Assembly (NCBI RefSeq): GCF_023278365.1 | Contig: NZ_CP075338.1 | Location: forward strand, 2,294,001 to 2,358,000 | Direction: 5' to 3' | Source: Epilithonimonas zeae | Lineage (GTDB): Bacteria; Bacteroidota; Bacteroidia; Flavobacteriales; Weeksellaceae | DNA: 64,000 nucleotides | Shown here: positions 60,245 to 64,000 of the stretch, one piece after another | Layout of the letters: every line of letters begins with the position of its first letter | How positions within the stretch are numbered: position 1 is the stretch's first letter | The notes under the pieces: generated by a model | Database searches by the model: none | What the model was told of the DNA's origin: nothing | What the model saw: only the letters and a program-made list of their open reading frames with translations | Program-made: the position numbers and the translations under genes

Positions 60245-61588
60245 TTAATAGCCTAACATATAAAGTTTAAGCTTTGCCGGATTGGTGCTGTTTTTTTGAC
60301 TCCCAAACACAACTTTACCAGAGAGGACATCCAGATAAGAAGATGGATAAATCAGAACACTATAATTGGAATCTGAAGTTTCTGACAAAATATCATTGAC
60401 GTAACTCAGCATATCGAAATTGTACCCATAATCACTTTGAAACTCGCTTTCTGCAGATAAACTGATTTGAATTTCGGTAGTACCATCACTTTGTAAAAAG
60501 GTGGAAGCTATATTATTCTTTTTATCTCCGAGGTAATAATAAAGTAGGCTCGGGTTATAAAAATTTCTAGAATAATATCCCGCGACAGGGCTCAGAGCAA
60601 GATTGGCACTGATGATTTTATAATTCTTGTATAGGTTTTTCAGATTTTTTAAATAAGGGATTTCAACTTTAGTGTAAACACCAATTCCTGCCATCAGATA
60701 AGTTTTGTTACCGAGATTTTTGGCTTCAATAGGATTTATAGGGCTTAGATTGGCTAATTCGGAACCTGAAAAATCACTTTGTATTTTGTTGTATGAATAT
60801 GAGGTACTTGGATTGATATCTAATGTATATTTCACTTCTTCTGTCCCGTTGACAGAAGCTGTATGATAATATAGCCTGACTGTATTTGATACTTTTTCTT
60901 TGGTTGTTTTACTAATCTGAACCTGATAAGAAGAATTAATCCCAAAACGCAGCATTGCATTGTTATCAGAAGACGGAACCAATGCTAAACCTTTGTAAAA
61001 ATTAAGAAAATATTCCTGGCTGCTTGCATCTTTGGTTTTTAACAAATTAAAAATATTCTGACCATAAGATTGATCCAACCTGATTTTCACAAAACTACTA
61101 TCTGTATTAGGTCTGGGAAAAAATTCTGCACTTCCTATTGAAGTAGAAGAATACTTAAAATCACTGTTATTATAAAGATAACCATTGTTCAGTTTGATTC
61201 TACTCTCCAGTGGATGCACATCCATCTTGAAAGTCTTGAGCGTATCTCCGTAATAAAAATCATTATTAGTCAGATACATTACTATAGAATCAAAAACAAC
61301 ATTGGTTGTAGTAGCTAAAGAATAGCTGGACGGCGTAAGTTCGAAAAGAGACGCTGATGTCACTTTACCAAATGTATTGTCCTTTATGTTTCCCACCAAC
61401 ATTGCACTTTTCCCTGATGTAATTACAGAATCCTTCATAATAGTTGACATTTTCAGCGTAAGCGTATCTATCATTACTACTTTGGATTGGGCAGACACCA
61501 GAGAGTTACCTACTTCATAAGTGTTACTTTCTCTTTCACAGGAATAAAGAAGGAGAATTGTAACACACAACAAGACATATTTGTACAT
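60245..61588 (-). CDS. DUF4270 family lipoprotein
   Basis: A 447-residue lipoprotein (MYKYVLLCVTILLLYSC, lipobox Cys17) with the DUF4270 layout: YEVGNSLVSAQSKVVMIDTLTLKMSTIMKDSVITSGKSAMLVGNIKDNTFGKVTSASLFEL, then many beta strands and a C-terminal TSDSNYSVLIYPSSYLDVLSG...AKLKLYM. The family is common in Bacteroidota and usually lies beside a barrel protein as here; the function is unknown. It starts the operon, and the gap before it (about 200 bases) has no other gene. Confidence 0.88.
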   Translation of the reverse strand: MYKYVLLCVTILLLYSCERESNTYEVGNSLVSAQSKVVMIDTLTLKMSTIMKDSVITSGKSAMLVGNIKDNTFGKVTSASLFELTPSSYSLATTTNVVFDSIVMYLTNNDFYYGDTLKTFKMDVHPLESRIKLNNGYLYNNSDFKYSSTSIGSAEFFPRPNTDSSFVKIRLDQSYGQNIFNLLKTKDASSQEYFLNFYKGLALVPSSDNNAMLRFGINSSYQVQISKTTKEKVSNTVRLYYHTASVNGTEEVKYTLDINPSTSYSYNKIQSDFSGSELANLSPINPIEAKNLGNKTYLMAGIGVYTKVEIPYLKNLKNLYKNYKIISANLALSPVAGYYSRNFYNPSLLYYYLGDKKNNIASTFLQSDGTTEIQISLSAESEFQSDYGYNFDMLSYVNDILSETSDSNYSVLIYPSSYLDVLSGKVVFGSQKNSTNPAKLKLYMLGY

Positions 61589-61811
61589 TTTTTTCTGTAA
61601 ACATACGGGCGTACAAGCTAGAGCTAAAATTTTTTCTTCCCTTCACTATTAGTTTTCGACAAGTGATGATTTTATATAGACCAATTTGATTTTAAATTAA
61701 AATTCAAAAAACATCGAAAGAATAAATCAGTTTAACGACAAAAAATGCACGTTCGTCTAAAAAATTTTCAAATATCCTGAGAATGAAATTCATTTGCATC
61801 AAAAAATAAGA

Positions 61812-62792
61812 ATGGACAAAAGACTTTCGGTTTTAATCCTTGCTCTTGCAGGGATATTTTTATTATCAAGTTGCAAAAATGATGATGATGATGAGTTGGT
61901 AGGAAATTGGGTAAGGGTTTCAGATTTAGACGGTAAACCCCGTTCCAATGCTTCTGCTTTTGTGGTAAATGGCAAAGGATATTTAACCGGAGGTTACGAT
62001 GGCGAATATTATTATAATGATCTGTGGAGCTATGATCCCGATGCTAATTCCTGGACTCAGAAAGCAGATTTCCCAGGCGTGAAAAGAAGTTCTGCAGTTG
62101 GTTTCGCAACCACTTCTTACGGCTATGTAGGAACGGGATATGATGGTCTCAACAAGCTAAATGACTTTTACAAATATGATCCTTTTTCCAACTCTTGGGT
62201 ACAGATTGCAGATTTTCCTGGAACTGGTCGTTACGCAGCTTTAGCTTTTGGAGTAGGAAGCAAAGGTTTTGTAGGAACAGGATATGACGGAAGTGAGCTA
62301 AAAGATTTTTATAAATATGACGAGGCAACATCCAGCTGGAGCAACATCGTAAGCTTAGGAGGTTCTAAAAGAAGAGACGGAGCAGCTTTCGTCATCAACG
62401 GGATTGCTTATGTAGGGTTCGGAACCAATAACAACAGTCTTGTTGCAGATTTCTGGGCATTTGATCCATCGGCAGAAACCTGGACTAGAAAAGCTGATAC
62501 CAGCAATGATGACGACACTCAAAACCGTGCTTCCACTGCAGCTTTTTCAGCCAATGGATTGGGCTATGTTTCCACAGGTTCTGTAAGTGGTGTTACCAAC
62601 TCCACTTGGGAATATAATCCTTCTACGGATGATTGGACAGAAAGATCAGCCTTCGAAGGTTCTTCCAGAGAAAGTGCTTGCGCATTCTCATTCGGAACTT
62701 ATGGTTATGTTTTGACAGGCAACAGCGGCTCTTCTTACTTTGATGATATCTGGGTTTTACATCCAAACGAAACACAAAATGACGATGACTAA
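61812..62792 (+). CDS. kelch-repeat lipoprotein
   Basis: A 326-residue lipoprotein (MDKRLSVLILALAGIFLLSSC, lipobox Cys21) with an acidic linker and a six-bladed-type kelch propeller. Each repeat has the form GKGYLTGGYDG...NDLWSYDPDANSWTQKADFPG, with later copies in GYVGTGYDGLNKLNDFYKYDPFSNSWVQIADFPG and the final EYNPSTDDWTERSAF. Kelch domains bind proteins or sugars; no enzyme motif is present. The ATG at 61812 is chosen for the signal; the TTG at 61794 is a read-in. The end overlaps the start of the next gene. Confidence 0.88.
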   Translation: MDKRLSVLILALAGIFLLSSCKNDDDDELVGNWVRVSDLDGKPRSNASAFVVNGKGYLTGGYDGEYYYNDLWSYDPDANSWTQKADFPGVKRSSAVGFATTSYGYVGTGYDGLNKLNDFYKYDPFSNSWVQIADFPGTGRYAALAFGVGSKGFVGTGYDGSELKDFYKYDEATSSWSNIVSLGGSKRRDGAAFVINGIAYVGFGTNNNSLVADFWAFDPSAETWTRKADTSNDDDTQNRASTAAFSANGLGYVSTGSVSGVTNSTWEYNPSTDDWTERSAFEGSSRESACAFSFGTYGYVLTGNSGSSYFDDIWVLHPNETQNDDD

Positions 62793-63105
62793 AACTTTAT
62801 GGAAATCGTTGTTTTTTTCCGGAATATGTTTAATCGCTTGTCAGAAAAAAAGCAATCCAATTGACATCAAAATCACTCAACAAAAGGCAGGTTATGGTTA
62901 TCAAATCATCAAAAACAAGAAAACCTTTATAGATCAGCCTTATATACCGGCAATACCTGGCGAACAGGTTTTCAAAGACAGCTTACAGGCTAAGAAAACC
63001 GCCAGCCTTGTGGCACAAAAAATAGAAAGCTCATCCATTCCTCGGATTTCGGTAGATGAACTGGACTCAATGAAGATTGAATACGAAATCCAAAAATTTC
63101 ACTAA
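62779..63105 (+). CDS. DUF4907 family lipoprotein
   Basis: A 108-residue lipoprotein (MTMTKTLWKSLFFSGICLIAC, lipobox Cys) with the DUF4907 core YGYQIIKNKKTFIDQPYIPAIPGEQVFKDSLQAKKTASLVAQKI. The start at 62779 overlaps the kelch stop by 14 bases; an ATG at 62785 is also possible. Such overlapping kelch-DUF4907 pairs suggest a two-protein outer-membrane or periplasmic unit. The biochemical role is unknown. It lies just upstream of a LytS-type sensor kinase, which might be in the same transcript. Confidence 0.83.
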   Translation: MTMTKTLWKSLFFSGICLIACQKKSNPIDIKITQQKAGYGYQIIKNKKTFIDQPYIPAIPGEQVFKDSLQAKKTASLVAQKIESSSIPRISVDELDSMKIEYEIQKFH

Positions 63106-63171
63106 GCAATAATTCCTTCAATTCTGATATTGGAGGAATTTTGCGGTTAAAAAAGAATTTAAATACTTGTT

Positions 63172-64000
63172 ATGAAAACGTTTCTGAAACGCATACAAAC
63201 GACATACATCTATCATTGGATTATATGGATAATTCTTATCGTTTTCAAATTGATAATGGATTATTCTGTCTTTGGGAATTTTCTGTTTCTAATCAATCTG
63301 CAGATTTTTGTGGCAGCTATTTTTTTATTTTATCTCAATTATTATTGGTCATTGCCTTATATCATCAAACAAGAACCAAAGACGATTTTCATTATCGTAA
63401 TTTCGTTTTTTGTAATATACATTGGATTGACGATTTTATTTTTTCCACCAATGCACCGTCCGCCTTTTCCACCAAAAGGTTTCCCAAGACCGGAAAGAAT
63501 GATGCATAAAAAACTGAATCTCCACGACATCTTCTTCAAAATTGGACTATTTTCAATCATCTTCAGTACGCTTTTATTTTTTGTTGATAAATGGATGGAA
63601 AATCAGAAAATGATAAAAGCTTTGGAATTTGAAAGACAATCCAGCGAACTGAAGATCCTGAGAGAACAAATCAATCCTCATTTTTTCTTCAATGCGCTGA
63701 ACAGTATTTATTCGTTATCAATCATACAATCCAAAGATACGCCGAGAGTGATTTTGGTTTTATCTGATATTATGCGTTATGTTCTGAATGATAAAAACGG
63801 GCAGAAAAATAATCTGAATGACGAAATCATCAATATCAAAAAATACATCGAAATTCAGTCGATTCGGTTTAACAAATTCAATAATATCAATTGCCAATTC
63901 TATGGCAACTTCGAGGCTTATAAAATTGAACCTTTATTGCTTCTGACTTTCATAGAGAATGCTTTCAAATATGCAGATTTTGGAAAAGGTCCCGTTGATA
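63172..64000 (+). CDS. LytS-type sensor histidine kinase, N-terminal part
   Basis: The open frame from ATG 63172 runs off the window. It has four hydrophobic segments in the first 150 residues (YHWIIWIILIVFKLIM; LFLINLQIFVAAIFLFYL; TIFIIVISFFVIYIGLTILFF; FFKIGLFSIIFSTLLFF), with a Pro-rich loop. These are followed by a cytoplasmic region with EQINPHFFFNALNSIYSLS, the phospho-accepting His box of the LytS/YehU class, and the start of the ATPase (FIENAFKYADFG, N box). It should act with a LytR-type response regulator, likely encoded just beyond the window. The end, 277 codons here, is not seen. Confidence 0.9.
   Translation, partial: MKTFLKRIQTTYIYHWIIWIILIVFKLIMDYSVFGNFLFLINLQIFVAAIFLFYLNYYWSLPYIIKQEPKTIFIIVISFFVIYIGLTILFFPPMHRPPFPPKGFPRPERMMHKKLNLHDIFFKIGLFSIIFSTLLFFVDKWMENQKMIKALEFERQSSELKILREQINPHFFFNALNSIYSLSIIQSKDTPRVILVLSDIMRYVLNDKNGQKNNLNDEIINIKKYIEIQSIRFNKFNNINCQFYGNFEAYKIEPLLLLTFIENAFKYADFGKGPVD

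Noticed and set aside
62149-62331. 60-residue minus-strand ORF in the kelch gene
   Set aside because: Shadow frame created by the repeated kelch sequence.
1-64000. CRISPR array, tRNA or rRNA genes
   Set aside because: No regularly spaced direct repeats, tRNA cloverleaf apart from the tRNA-like part of ssrA, or rRNA-like sequence was recognised by eye.

Overview
The window is an AT-rich chromosomal segment from a member of the Bacteroidota, most likely a Weeksellaceae flavobacterium of the Chryseobacterium/Epilithonimonas type. The evidence is several type IX secretion (T9SS) C-terminal sorting domains, TAnnTTTG -7 promoter elements, DUF4270 and FadL-like outer-membrane families, a mevalonate-pathway HMG-CoA reductase, a tmRNA whose tag reads GNEEFALAA, and several families of short dispersed intergenic repeats. 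This placement is inferred from gene content, not from a search.

Layout. 1-10.8 kb holds housekeeping and accessory enzymes: the end of an M3 metallopeptidase, YchJ, VF530, an SGNH hydrolase, DinB/YfiT, LprI-like, a serine hydrolase, histidine ammonia-lyase, a small cystatin-like protein, GNAT, an extradiol dioxygenase and YceI. 10.8-16 kb carries a DUF4130 (TIGR03915-type) protein and its usual partner, a TIGR03916-type radical SAM protein. Here the two are separated by about 3 kb containing an unknown gene, an AraC regulator broken by an in-frame TAG, and an S41 peptidase. 16-22 kb has HMG-CoA reductase, an AbiL/RloAB-like ATPase-nuclease pair (probable phage defence), DUF423 and sucC. 22-26.4 kb has an MscS channel, an outer-membrane barrel and a 901-residue T9SS cargo protein.

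26.5-46.8 kb is one long minus-strand surface-polysaccharide locus read from about 46.8 kb downward. In order it encodes an outer-membrane barrel protein, Wza-type export lipoprotein, Wzc-type tyrosine autokinase, Wzx-type flippase, pyruvyl transferase, two GT2 enzymes, two acyltransferases, two GT4 enzymes, an EpsG-like polymerase, GT2, GT4, a CapA-like protein, a PaaK/CapK-like ligase and a final GT4. Many of the junctions share a single base between stop and start, which suggests translational coupling. No nucleotide-sugar synthesis genes are visible, so precursors must come from elsewhere.

46.9-64 kb holds recX, glyA, a small basic protein, DUF72, two T9SS cargo proteins with matching ends, ribonucleotide reductase (nrdA and nrdB with a small ORF between), a CarboxypepD-reg protein, tmRNA (ssrA), a membrane AraC regulator, an outer-membrane protein/DUF4270 pair, a kelch lipoprotein/DUF4907 pair, and the start of a LytS-type sensor kinase that runs off the window.

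The most interesting items are the AbiL-like pair, the stefin-like small protein with its leader, a modular GC-rich repeat family seen in at least five intergenic gaps, and the interrupted AraC gene. I found no CRISPR array, tRNA, rRNA, transposase or prophage.
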